From positions 1-30,434 of IMG/VR virus record IMGVR_UViG_3300007540_000058: 30,434 nucleotides of DNA; one strand, 5' to 3'. Below are positions 23,327 to 29,392 of the stretch, piece by piece. The stretch is from a virus. The notes below the pieces were generated by a model, which searched no databases, was not told the origin of the DNA, and saw only the letters and a program-made list of their open reading frames with translations. The translations under genes were made by a program, and so were the position numbers. Each line of letters opens with the position of its first letter. The stretch's first letter is position 1.

Positions 23327-23740
23327 CTAATCGTTCCAGTTAATTCTGGAAGCTATACTTTCTTTAAGAAGGTAAACTTCTTTTAATTCTTTTTTTTTGT
23401 CCCAAAGAGAAGTAGAAGGACAGTATTTTTTTTCTACTTCAGGCATTTCAATGTCGTTTAACCAGTATAAGTAATTTCCTTTTTCGTCTGCAACGAAATA
23501 TAACTTAACAATATCTTTATCCATTTTCATTAGTGCATCATATTTATATTTTTCTAATAGTTTTTCAGGATAATATTTATTTCGAAACTTCATTTCTATT
23601 ACACATTTAAAACCTTTAGGAGTTAATCCTGAAGCGTCATAATGCTTATAACCTTTACCAGTCCATTTTAATTCCCATCCGTCTAAGTTTAATAAAAAGA
23701 CTACGGCTTTCTCATACTTCTGGATTTCTTCGAGTTTCAT
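23327..23740 (-). CDS. Putative nuclease-like protein (137 aa)
   Basis: A 137-residue protein with 'HYDASGLTPKGFKCVIEMKF' near 33-52 followed by a helix 'YPEKLLEKYKYDALMKMD'. The D-x(n)-E-x-K arrangement (E49, K51) followed by a long helix resembles the PD-(D/E)XK endonuclease core. Downstream 'LYFVADEKGNYLYWLNDIEM' gives further strands. I cannot confirm activity and a structural homologue without catalysis is possible. It sits between the C-C-S-P small protein gene and the coiled-coil gene. Confidence 0.4.
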   Translation of the reverse strand: MKLEEIQKYEKAVVFLLNLDGWELKWTGKGYKHYDASGLTPKGFKCVIEMKFRNKYYPEKLLEKYKYDALMKMDKDIVKLYFVADEKGNYLYWLNDIEMPEVEKKYCPSTSLWDKKKELKEVYLLKESIASRINWND

Positions 23741-23955
23741 TTTCTTACTCGATATTTTTTAGACTCTTTAAATTTTATATTAAGGTCTTTTATCCATTGT
23801 ACAATAGTCTTAGGGGAGCAGGTACACGGTTTAAAAAAGGAATGAAAATATAACTGTGAGTGTAAAAGACAAACGAGTTCATACTCATCGTTGTTTAAAG
23901 TTTGACTTGTAGACTCTCTAAAGTCTTTCCATTTAAAATATTGTTCTCTAGTCAT
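23737..23955 (-). CDS. Small phage protein with 'CTCSPKT' motif (72 aa)
   Basis: A 72-residue protein in which 'LYFHSFFKPCTCSPKTIVQW' followed by 'IKDLNIKF' is a short conserved-looking phage pattern (C43, C45). The C-terminus is basic (KESKKYRVRK). Function unknown. It overlaps the upstream 53-residue gene by 8 bp and the downstream gene by 4 bp. Confidence 0.6.
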   Translation of the reverse strand: MTREQYFKWKDFRESTSQTLNNDEYELVCLLHSQLYFHSFFKPCTCSPKTIVQWIKDLNIKFKESKKYRVRK

Positions 23956-24109
23956 CTCTTTTAAATTTAAAATTATTTAAAGCATCTCTTCTGTCTTCAC
24001 ATCCGCAGCTTTCGTAACCTAACCAGTCTACTACTATTTTATTTGTTAGCCACTTAATACCAGTCCATTTAAAAACAAACTCTAGTTTATCCCCAATTCT
24101 TAGATTCAT
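23948..24109 (-). CDS. Small Cys-containing phage protein (53 aa)
   Basis: Starts MNLRIGDKLEFVFKWTGIKW and ends with 'DWLGYESCGCEDRRDALNNF'. The 'W-L-G-x(3)-C-x-C-x-x-R-R' motif (CGC near 37-39) recurs in small phage proteins from memory. Its start lies inside the 3' end of the HTH frame of the sigma-like gene, showing tight packing. Function unknown. Confidence 0.6.
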   Translation of the reverse strand: MNLRIGDKLEFVFKWTGIKWLTNKIVVDWLGYESCGCEDRRDALNNFKFKRDD

Positions 24110-24212
24110 ATAATTGTTTTATTTGTTGTCTTATATTTTTTACAGTATTATACAAAGAGTAATAAGAAATATTAGTGTCTCTGCTCAACTGACTTATACT
24201 TTTATTGTTTAA
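24087..24212 (-). CDS. Region-4-like HTH part of the split sigma-like gene
   Basis: In the +1 frame, LNNKSISQLSRDTNISYYSL continues YNTVKNIRQQIKQLYESKNWG and stops at 24087. This is a helix-turn-helix with the 'S-I-x-x-L-S-R-x-T-x-I-S-Y-x-S-L-x-N-x-V' form expected after 'FYQRKVFEEV' of the upstream frame. It has no good ATG of its own (a TTG at 24224-24222 is possible). Removing one T from the T5 run at 24211-24215 would restore a single frame reading FEEVLNNKSIS. Programmed +1 shifting, a mutation, or an assembly error are all possible. Confidence 0.5.
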   Translation of the reverse strand, partial: LNNKSISQLSRDTNISYYSLYNTVKNIRQQIKQLYESKNWG

Positions 24213-24663
24213 AAACCTCTTCAAAAACTTTACGCTGATAGAAATTAAACATTTTATTTTTATCATACTCCTCTAGCTTAGGATTTCTAAGATCAGTCAT
24301 TTCTAAATAGTCTTCGTGTAAAAACCATTCTTGTATAGCTCTATGATTATCTAGATTATCTATTTCAATATTAGTATCTTCTGCAGGTAAATAATCTAAA
24401 TTTTCTATACTCACGACCTTAACTCTTTTTTCAGCTCTTTTTAAATTCTTAAACATATTGTAAAGAGTCAAATAAACAAAGTAGAAATTAACTTCTTTTT
24501 CATTATACATTATAGATTTCTTATGCTTTTTTAAATAAGTATCTATTTGAATGTACATTTCCTGAATCAAATCTTTTGAAGTGTCTATATTACACCCCCA
24601 AGATTTTAAATAGTTATGCCATATTCTTTCGTGCTTAACTAGTTCTTTTATCGACTCTTCCAT
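24202..24663 (-). CDS. Sigma-like (region 2-like) protein, frame interrupted near its 3' end
   Basis: A 153-residue protein whose residues 11-95 resemble a sigma-70 region 2 helix bundle: 'HERIWHNYLKSWGC', 'SKDLIQEMYIQIDTYLKKHK', then 'FYFVYLTLYNMFKNLKRAEK' in place of the promoter-melting helix. An acidic linker follows, then 'FNFYQRKVFEEVF' and a stop. The DNA-binding HTH continues in another frame. If joined, the product would be about 192 residues, close to small phage sigma-like regulators. It would direct host RNA polymerase to phage promoters or act in DNA metabolism. It lies directly after the helicase gene. Confidence 0.6.
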   Translation of the reverse strand: MEESIKELVKHERIWHNYLKSWGCNIDTSKDLIQEMYIQIDTYLKKHKKSIMYNEKEVNFYFVYLTLYNMFKNLKRAEKRVKVVSIENLDYLPAEDTNIEIDNLDNHRAIQEWFLHEDYLEMTDLRNPKLEEYDKNKMFNFYQRKVFEEVFKQ

Positions 24664-24688
24664 TTACCATAGTAAGATAGGAAAAATT

Positions 24689-25588
24689 TTAAAAAGGTTG
24701 TATTATTTTTTTTAGGATAGACATTTTATTAATACTAAAGCCTACATTATTTTTTAAAGCTTTAAGTCTTATAGGTTCATCAATACTTGTAGGTCGACCT
24801 CCTGTCTCCACTTCTTTAACTTTTCTTACGTGAAGTAAACTATACATAAATTCTGTAGGATGTTGTATATATCTATGAACCACTAAGAAATCGTCAGCAC
24901 GGTTGACGAATTTTCCCCCTCCTTCAACGTCTGCAGCATTTGGAGGTATAGGATGTCCTGCGTATTCGTGATCTATTCTATGCACCATTCTTAATGCAGA
25001 AGTATTAGCGTGAGTGTTTACCCAAATAGTAATCTTATTTTTTTTAGCAAATATTCTTAACTCCGTAGTAGCCTGATAGTCGTACTCGTGTCCTCCTACA
25101 GAAGTTATTAATTTACGTTCTTTTATTAGAGAGTTGTAAGGGTCAATAAGTAGTCCTTGATAATTCCAGGCATCTTTAACCACTTTACATAAATCTAGTA
25201 ATTCTCTGTAAGTATAAAGTTTAGTAGAGTCTATTATTTTAAAATGTGTATAAATAAATTTACTGTGTTTTTCAAATTGTTTTTGTGGCACATCCTGGAT
25301 AGGTCTTTCTTCTAAAAACTCTATTAGTTTTCTTACTATAGAATAAGCTTCGTTTTCGGAACTAAATACTAGCCATTTAATGTGGTGCTTAATAGCATAG
25401 GCTAACATTAAATAAAGAACTATAGTTGTTTTACCAGTATTAGAATGTCCTAAAATAATATTAAAAGAACTAGGTTTAAATCTAAAGTAGTCGTCTATTT
25501 CAGGAACTCCTAAAGTTAACCCTTCTTTAATTTTTCCTGTTCGTATGTCTTGTAAATGTGCAGTAACTTTCTCATAGTTTATTAGCAT
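24689..25588 (-). CDS. DnaB/RecA-like replicative helicase ATPase
   Basis: A 299-residue RecA-fold ATPase. Walker A is GHSNTGKT (47-54), Walker B is GLLIDPYN (145-152), with 'VNTHANT' (190-196) as the sensor-type strand and 'VEGGGKFVNRADDFLVVHR' (221-239) as the arginine-finger region of DnaB-type helicases. No N-terminal DnaB domain or primase is present, so it is a minimal helicase core that unwinds phage DNA, probably with host primase and polymerase. A terminator precedes the gene, partly insulating it from the ssDNA-binding pair. Confidence 0.8.
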   Translation of the reverse strand: MLINYEKVTAHLQDIRTGKIKEGLTLGVPEIDDYFRFKPSSFNIILGHSNTGKTTIVLYLMLAYAIKHHIKWLVFSSENEAYSIVRKLIEFLEERPIQDVPQKQFEKHSKFIYTHFKIIDSTKLYTYRELLDLCKVVKDAWNYQGLLIDPYNSLIKERKLITSVGGHEYDYQATTELRIFAKKNKITIWVNTHANTSALRMVHRIDHEYAGHPIPPNAADVEGGGKFVNRADDFLVVHRYIQHPTEFMYSLLHVRKVKEVETGGRPTSIDEPIRLKALKNNVGFSINKMSILKKIIQPF

Positions 25589-25613
25589 TGTTTAAATGTA
25601 GGTATTTTAGATT

Positions 25614-25643
25614 AAAAAAAAAAGGGAGCGTTAACTCCCCTTT
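25614..25643 (-). terminator. Terminator between ssDNA-binding genes and helicase gene
   Basis: On the minus strand GGGAG-TTAACG-CTCCC (with an extra leading G) is followed by ten T. It starts just past the stop of the 94-residue gene. Read-through would still reach the helicase gene, so it may set relative expression. Confidence 0.85.
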
Positions 25644-25644
25644 G

Positions 25645-25929
25645 TTAAAACGGTAGGTCTTCTTTAGCTTCAGCTCTAGGAAGATGAGCTTTTTTAGCAT
25701 CATAATCTTTATTAGTTCTTATGCTTCTTTTGGCATAGAACTTGTTAGGGTCTGCCTTTTTACTCATTACATCTAGGACTACGTTTATCTCTCCTTGGTC
25801 TTTTGCTTTCTGTAACATCTTTAAAGTTTCAGTTACGTCCATTAATAAGTGAAGTTTTATAAATTCATACTTAGATTTATAAGGAGCTACGCAGTTCCAG
25901 TACTCGGTTTCGAAATCATTACTTGCCAT
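25645..25929 (-). CDS. Small protein with SSB-type C-terminal tip
   Basis: A 94-residue helical protein (FETEYWNCVAPYKSKYEFIK near 6-25; a long helix 'DVTETLKMLQKAKDQGEINV') with a basic middle (KRSIRTNKDYDAKKAHLPRA) and the last residues EAKEDLPF. The acidic tip ending Leu-Pro-Phe mirrors the SSB tail 'DDDIPF' that recruits helicase, polymerase and exonuclease partners. It lacks an OB fold, and the preceding gene may supply one. It is therefore a candidate recruitment adaptor. The 11-bp overlap with the upstream gene supports a complex. Confidence 0.5.
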   Translation of the reverse strand: MASNDFETEYWNCVAPYKSKYEFIKLHLLMDVTETLKMLQKAKDQGEINVVLDVMSKKADPNKFYAKRSIRTNKDYDAKKAHLPRAEAKEDLPF

Positions 25930-26314
25930 TTGTTATGTGTTTTAGTTTGTTATAAAATAATTCAGTAGTTTCTAGTACCGTACTACTTTTCACGGTTGGA
26001 TTATTAGAATACAATATAGCTGCAGATCGTAAACAAGACTGAAACTCTATTGAAGACTGTTGAGAAACTGGTTTTTGAAAACTTTTAGTTTCTGTGTTTT
26101 GTTTTCTAATTAGCTTTGCAGTATTATACTTTGCGTTACTAATTTCAAACTCAATTTCTTGTCCTACTTTTAATTCAAACTCAGTTTGTTCAACTCCGTT
26201 CTTTTCTTTTGGTTGGAAGAAACTCCAAGTAACCCCATTAGCTAGAGTTATCTTGTAGACCTGTAATTCTTTGTAGTCTTTTTCTCGGTTAATAAATGTA
26301 ATTTTTCCTGTCAT
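25919..26314 (-). CDS. Putative OB-fold ssDNA-binding protein
   Basis: A 131-residue protein. Residues 1-72 are five strand-like segments with aromatics (KITFINREKDYKELQVYKIT, 'VTWSFFQPKEKNGVEQTEFE', 'VGQEIEFEISNAKYNTAKLI'), the usual OB build with 'K-V-G-x-x-I-x-F-E'. A Ser/Gln-rich linker leads to a helical C-terminus (SAAILYSNNPTVKSSTVLET). It precedes the SSB-tip protein and the helicase, which supports ssDNA binding in replication. No sequence-specific motif proves it. Confidence 0.5.
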   Translation of the reverse strand: MTGKITFINREKDYKELQVYKITLANGVTWSFFQPKEKNGVEQTEFELKVGQEIEFEISNAKYNTAKLIRKQNTETKSFQKPVSQQSSIEFQSCLRSAAILYSNNPTVKSSTVLETTELFYNKLKHITNGK

Positions 26315-26327
26315 TAAATGTGTGTGT

Positions 26328-26456
26328 TTAGTTAATAAGCAGACTCTCTGCTCTTTCTTTTTGAATCGTTAATAATTCGTTTTCTTTTTCTAGCCAGTGT
26401 ATTTTATTGTCTAGAAACTCTATTCTGTCATAGAGATTTTGGATTTCTTTATTCAT
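26328..26456 (-). CDS. Small coiled-coil protein (42 aa)
   Basis: Starts MNKEIQNLYDRIEFLDNKIH and continues 'WLEKENELLTIQKERAESLL'. The whole chain is one heptad-like helix, so it likely dimerises. It is first in the ssDNA-binding/helicase operon, downstream of a promoter-like box. Function unknown. Confidence 0.6.
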   Translation of the reverse strand: MNKEIQNLYDRIEFLDNKIHWLEKENELLTIQKERAESLLIN

Positions 26457-26477
26457 ATTTTTTCTGTGTTATAAATA

Positions 26478-26485
26478 CAAATATA
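26478..26485 (-). promoter_or_regulatory. Bacteroidetes-type -7 box (TATATTTG)
   Basis: The minus strand reads TATATTTG, matching TAnnTTTG, between a terminator (26504-26543) and the 42-residue gene. It is a good candidate start point for the replication operon. The -33 region is AT-rich without a clear TTG. Confidence 0.4.
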
Positions 26486-26503
26486 ATAAAAATATAATAA
26501 ACT

Positions 26504-26543
26504 AAAAAAGGGAGCAGAAGCCAGGCGGCTAAATACTCCCTTT
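26504..26543 (-). terminator. Terminator after the NinG-like gene
   Basis: On the minus strand GGGAG...CTCCC encloses an inner GCC-GCCT-GGC hairpin and is followed by six T. It separates the NinG-like gene from the replication operon. Confidence 0.8.
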
Positions 26544-26577
26544 ACACAGAGAAAATTAGACTGCTAATATACTATAA

Positions 26578-26982
26578 TTAATCTATATTAAACTCACTGT
26601 TTAAAACTTTATAGTATTCTATTTTTTCTAGAAGTTCTGGCGTAGAAATTTTTACAGTCTCTCTACTTATTTGTAAAAGTTCTTCGGCTATATCGTAGCC
26701 GTATTCTTTATTTAAATTAAGAGCGTACTCATATTGACGACCTTGAGAGTGTACGTTGCATCCGTAGCACTGGGGTCGGCAGTTGTCTTCTGACCAACGA
26801 GTCGAATAAAATCTTCTAGACAAAAAATGTCCGCACTGCATAGAGTCTTTATAATGTTTAACTCTATTACAAGTATAGCATTTTACATAGCCGTTATGAT
26901 CTGCGTATTTAAGTCGGATGTATCTACTAAACTCTGCGTCTAGTTTTTTTACAATTTTGCTTCTGGATAATTTTTTTTTCAA
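26578..26982 (-). CDS. NinG/Rap-like recombination nuclease
   Basis: A 134-residue protein with 'KLDAEFSRYIRLKYAD' (13-28), C35-x2-C38, 'MQCGHFLSRRFYSTRW' (48-63), and 'NCRPQCYGCN' (67-76: C68, C72, C75). The Cys cluster and the 'QCGHFxSRR...R-W-x-E-x-N-C-R-P-Q' order match the lambda NinG/Rap family, an HNH-like enzyme that cuts recombination junctions. The start appears to be TTG (26982-26980), 13 bases after an out-of-frame ATG and immediately before an A9 run. It may act with the RecE-like exonuclease in phage recombination. Confidence 0.85.
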   Translation of the reverse strand: MKKKLSRSKIVKKLDAEFSRYIRLKYADHNGYVKCYTCNRVKHYKDSMQCGHFLSRRFYSTRWSEDNCRPQCYGCNVHSQGRQYEYALNLNKEYGYDIAEELLQISRETVKISTPELLEKIEYYKVLNSEFNID

Positions 26983-26992
26983 AATTTACTTG

Positions 26993-27085
26993 CATTATAT
27001 TATATTAATATTATATTAATTAATATTATATTATTAGTAGTACTATATTAATAGTAGTACTATATTAATATTAGTATTATATTAT
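26993..27085. repeat. AT-rich repeat tract with tandem 17-bp units
   Basis: Almost pure A/T sequence made of TATTA and TAATAT steps. It includes a tandem 17-bp direct repeat (TAGTAGTACTATATTAA at 27035-27051 and 27052-27068) with an AGTACT palindrome in each copy. There is no coding potential. It lies between the holin-like and NinG-like genes and could be a duplex-unwinding or origin element, or a promoter region. Confidence 0.65.
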
Positions 27086-27087
27086 AT

Positions 27088-27534
27088 TTATTTTTGAGAA
27101 ATATTTTTAAATTTCTCAGCTCCTCTTGAACCAAAATAAGCTACGTATACAGTTATTAGTAGAGACTTTAATAAGTCGACCCATCCAGAATCTACTCCAA
27201 AGTTTATATCGAATCCGTCTAGCAGTATAAACACTATTAAAGAAATAGTTAAAAAAATTAACGACAGAGGTCTTACGTTTTTAGCTAAACTAGAATCTGA
27301 TTTATTGTCAGACTCCCAACGTTTAGTAATCTCTACTAGCTCGTTATTATCCATTTCTAGCAGTTTTAAGGCAGTTTCTTTGTCTTGTGGAGGTAGAGTG
27401 TCGTCTTTGTCTATTAAGTTCTTTACAAGTCCTAATAATCCTTTGTCAGGAATACTGTCAGTTAGTGATGAAAAAACGCCACCTTTACCAATTAGAAACT
27501 TACCTACTTTTGTATCCTTGAATTTTTTTTTCAT
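27088..27534 (-). CDS. Holin-like membrane protein (3TM family-like)
   Basis: A 148-residue protein with a soluble N-terminal part (FLIGKGGVFSSLTDSIPDKG; 'SLAKNVRPLSLIFLTISLIV' onward) and two transmembrane segments near 91-107 and 122-138, the second in 'LLKSLLITVYVAYFGSRGAE'. The 'V-R-P-L' before TM1 and 'Y-F-G-x-R-G-x-E-K' after TM2 match holins of the gene-transfer-release type. It would form the membrane lesion that frees the endolysin. The amidase lies four genes upstream. Confidence 0.65.
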   Translation of the reverse strand: MKKKFKDTKVGKFLIGKGGVFSSLTDSIPDKGLLGLVKNLIDKDDTLPPQDKETALKLLEMDNNELVEITKRWESDNKSDSSLAKNVRPLSLIFLTISLIVFILLDGFDINFGVDSGWVDLLKSLLITVYVAYFGSRGAEKFKNISQK

Positions 27535-27631
27535 ATATAAATTTTAATACTACTATAAATAATATTACAGTAAATAAGTTAGGGTGCCAGTGATCTCCAC
27601 AGATGCCTAGTAAATGTTTTAAAGTTTCCAT
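27500..27631 (-). CDS. Small single-pass membrane protein (43 aa)
   Basis: Starts METLKHLLGICGDHWHPNLF and has one transmembrane stretch (TVILFIVVLKFIYE) with a basic C-terminus. The 'LG-x-C-G-x-x-x-H-P' motif resembles small proteins of flavobacterial phages from memory. It overlaps the next gene's start by 35 bp and starts 1 bp after the secreted protein's stop. It may be a lysis accessory. Confidence 0.55.
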   Translation of the reverse strand: METLKHLLGICGDHWHPNLFTVILFIVVLKFIYEKKIQGYKSR

Positions 27632-27632
27632 A

Positions 27633-27953
27633 TTAATTTGAATTAATTTTATCTATTATAGCCTGGAGTTCTTCTTTTGAGACTTTTATTTTTAGGCTAA
27701 TATCTCCAATATACTGCATACGAGTTCTACCGTTTTTGTCTAGTATAACTAAAACAGGAAGAGCAGTAATACTTTTTTGAATGTCTTTAGGTTGGTTTTT
27801 TAAATAACCAAATTTTATAGTACAGTTTTTTAAACCTCTAGTATCGTAATTGTTATCCTGATTCCACTTAGCATTAATTTGGAAAACAGTTACTTCTTGA
27901 GCGTTAACATAAACCGCAGCCAATACAAATATCGCACATAATAGTTTTTTCAT
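27633..27953 (-). CDS. Secreted thioredoxin-like protein
   Basis: A 106-residue protein with a clear signal peptide (MKKLLCAIFVLAAVYVNAQE, cleavage near NAQ/E). The mature part has 'VTVFQINAKWNQDNNYDTRG' and 'ITALPVLVILDKNGRTRMQY', the 'P-V-x-V-I-L-D-K-N-G' strand-turn being typical of thioredoxin-fold proteins after the cis-Pro. There is no CxxC: only C44 in the mature chain. So it is probably not a redox enzyme. It would act in the periplasm, perhaps in lysis or cell-envelope interaction. It overlaps the upstream gene by 4 bp. Confidence 0.5.
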   Translation of the reverse strand: MKKLLCAIFVLAAVYVNAQEVTVFQINAKWNQDNNYDTRGLKNCTIKFGYLKNQPKDIQKSITALPVLVILDKNGRTRMQYIGDISLKIKVSKEELQAIIDKINSN

Positions 27954-28228
27954 TTATTAATTATTTCAAACAACTTGTCGTCTATTTTCTTTAACGACTC
28001 AGAGTTTTCTTCTACTTTCTTTCCAGTATTCATTATAGTTTCCCTTATTAAACGGTCTTTTAAATCATACTCAGTCCTAGAAATTTCAGGTTCAGGAAGT
28101 TCTTTTGCTTCTTGAATGTCGGCTTGTAAAGCAAACCACATTCCTATTAACGTAGATAATCCTACTCCTATTCCTATAAGTGTTTTTAAACTTATTTCAA
28201 ATTTACTTTCTTCACTAATTTCATTCAT
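27950..28228 (-). CDS. Membrane-anchored coiled-coil protein in lysis cassette
   Basis: A 92-residue protein with a short polar N-terminus, one transmembrane segment (TLIGIGVGLSTLIGMWFALQ, 16-35), and a helical tail (KKVEENSESLKKIDDKLFEI). The single membrane span plus periplasm-directed coiled coil, directly after the endolysin gene, resembles an inner-membrane spanin or a holin/antiholin. It overlaps the endolysin gene by 8 bp. Outer-membrane spanin partner not identified. Confidence 0.5.
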   Translation of the reverse strand: MNEISEESKFEISLKTLIGIGVGLSTLIGMWFALQADIQEAKELPEPEISRTEYDLKDRLIRETIMNTGKKVEENSESLKKIDDKLFEIINK

Positions 28229-28646
28229 TCGTTAAATCTTTATATTCCTCTTTAGCATTAAAACTAGGACAGGCTTTTTTACTTGTAAAGTCTCTATGAC
28301 CGTATACTATAGAACCAGGATATTTTTTTTGCAGGTCTTTTATTAATTCTATTAACGATGCTTTTTGAGCATCTGTTCTAGTATCTAACCAATTTTCCAT
28401 ATTTTTATCCATACCTCCTATATAACAAACACCTATAGAGCTTCTGTTTTTGCCTTTTACGTGGGCTCCTATTTTATTTTCTGGTCTTGCAAACTGGACT
28501 TCTCCGTCTAGTTTAATAACATAATGATACCCAACGTCAGACCACCCATTTCCGTTAACGTGCCAGTCTCTTATATCCTTAACATCAAAGTCTTTAAACT
28601 CTGGAGTAGCAGAACAGTGTATTATTATTTTATCTATTTTTCTCAT
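28221..28646 (-). CDS. Endolysin, N-acetylmuramoyl-L-alanine amidase
   Basis: A 141-residue T7-lysozyme-like (Amidase_2) enzyme that cuts the bond between muramic acid and the peptide stem. Zinc ligands H10 (IIIHCSATP), H117 (YGHRDF) and C126, with catalytic Y40 (GYHYVI) and K124 (KKACPS), align with the T7 lysozyme residues. H29 and H62 are further conserved His. No signal peptide, so holin-dependent release is expected, and the 51-residue membrane gene just upstream overlaps its start. Single-domain, with no cell-wall-binding region. Confidence 0.9.
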   Translation of the reverse strand: MRKIDKIIIHCSATPEFKDFDVKDIRDWHVNGNGWSDVGYHYVIKLDGEVQFARPENKIGAHVKGKNRSSIGVCYIGGMDKNMENWLDTRTDAQKASLIELIKDLQKKYPGSIVYGHRDFTSKKACPSFNAKEEYKDLTNE

Positions 28647-28785
28647 TATGTATCCACCTACTTATAGTATAACCTATAGTACAGATTAACAAAATTATTT
28701 TTAAGCCCAATTCTATTTCTGTCATAGAAAGGGCTAGAACCGTAGTATTAAAAAAGTATATTTTCAAATCTGTATATTCTAACAT
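28630..28785 (-). CDS. Small holin-like membrane protein (51 aa)
   Basis: Starts MLEYTDLKIYFFNTTVLALS and continues 'MTEIELGLKIILLICTIGYT', ending in a basic tail (ISRWIHNEKNR). Two hydrophobic stretches, short size and its position overlapping the endolysin start by 17 bp suggest a holin. Its ATG overlaps the preceding stop (TAATG). The 'LKIxLLxxTIGYTIxxW' pattern is familiar from Bacteroidetes phage lysis cassettes. Confidence 0.6.
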   Translation of the reverse strand: MLEYTDLKIYFFNTTVLALSMTEIELGLKIILLICTIGYTISRWIHNEKNR

Positions 28786-29015
28786 TAGTCTTCTTTTATA
28801 ACCTCGTAAGAACCGTCTTTTAAATCTACGTTGATCTTGCCGTAGGACTCTTCTAGTTCTTCTTTGGTTTTCTTTTGCTCTAGATCAATAGAGTAAATAG
28901 CTTGTTGAAGTAAAAATATTTGGTATTGTAAGTCTCCAATTCTTAGCTTTAACTCGCCTTTACCGTTTTCTTGTTTTTGTAGTAATTCTAGTTCTTCTTT
29001 TTTTAATTTAGACAT
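28785..29015 (-). CDS. Small coiled-coil protein (76 aa)
   Basis: Starts MSKLKKEELELLQKQENGKG and continues 'GDLQYQIFLLQQAIYSIDLE' then a Glu/Lys helix and 'INVDLKDGSYEVIKED'. It is a helical protein with a C-terminal strand pair, resembling short conserved phage proteins near fibre or lysis genes. Function unknown. Confidence 0.6.
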   Translation of the reverse strand: MSKLKKEELELLQKQENGKGELKLRIGDLQYQIFLLQQAIYSIDLEQKKTKEELEESYGKINVDLKDGSYEVIKED

Positions 29016-29047
29016 TTTATTAATTTTAAAGTGAATAGTAAATATAA

Positions 29048-29272
29048 TTATTTTTTACTCTTCTTTACTACTTTTTTAGTAGACCATAGGTCTTCTGTTA
29101 ATTCTGTTAATTCCCACTTCTTAGCTTTTTCCTTGTCTCCTGACTCTATTAAGTCTTGACCTTCTGAGTAAGCTACTGTAATATTTCCGTTCATAGTATG
29201 ATTTGAAAACCAAATCTTAACCTTGTTGTCCATAAGAATCTCTATTTTTTCTATTTTTTGTATTATTTCCAT
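29048..29272 (-). CDS. Hypothetical protein (74 aa)
   Basis: Starts MEIIQKIEKIEILMDNKVKI; the middle 'WFSNHTMNGNITVAYSEGQD' is strand-turn-strand, and the C-terminus is Lys-rich (DLWSTKKVVKKSKK). No family recognised. It lies between two other small genes in the post-fibre accessory block. Confidence 0.55.
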   Translation of the reverse strand: MEIIQKIEKIEILMDNKVKIWFSNHTMNGNITVAYSEGQDLIESGDKEKAKKWELTELTEDLWSTKKVVKKSKK

Positions 29273-29276
29273 AGTT

Positions 29277-29390
29277 TTAAGTATCTAAGCATTCAGGTTG
29301 TGAAGCTATTTTTATAGTTTGTAAGTTATCATCGTCTCCGAACTCCGATGAGCAATATATTTTTCCCCAATTTATATCGTTGTGTGCCAT
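29277..29390 (-). CDS. Small acidic protein (37 aa) after the fibre gene
   Basis: Starts MAHNDINWGKIYCSSEFGDD and ends 'NLQTIKIASQPECLDT'. The 'W-G-K-I-Y-C-x-S' motif is familiar from small phage proteins near fibre genes. It begins 2 bp after the fibre stop. Function unknown. Confidence 0.55.
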   Translation of the reverse strand: MAHNDINWGKIYCSSEFGDDDNLQTIKIASQPECLDT

Positions 29391-29392
29391 AA

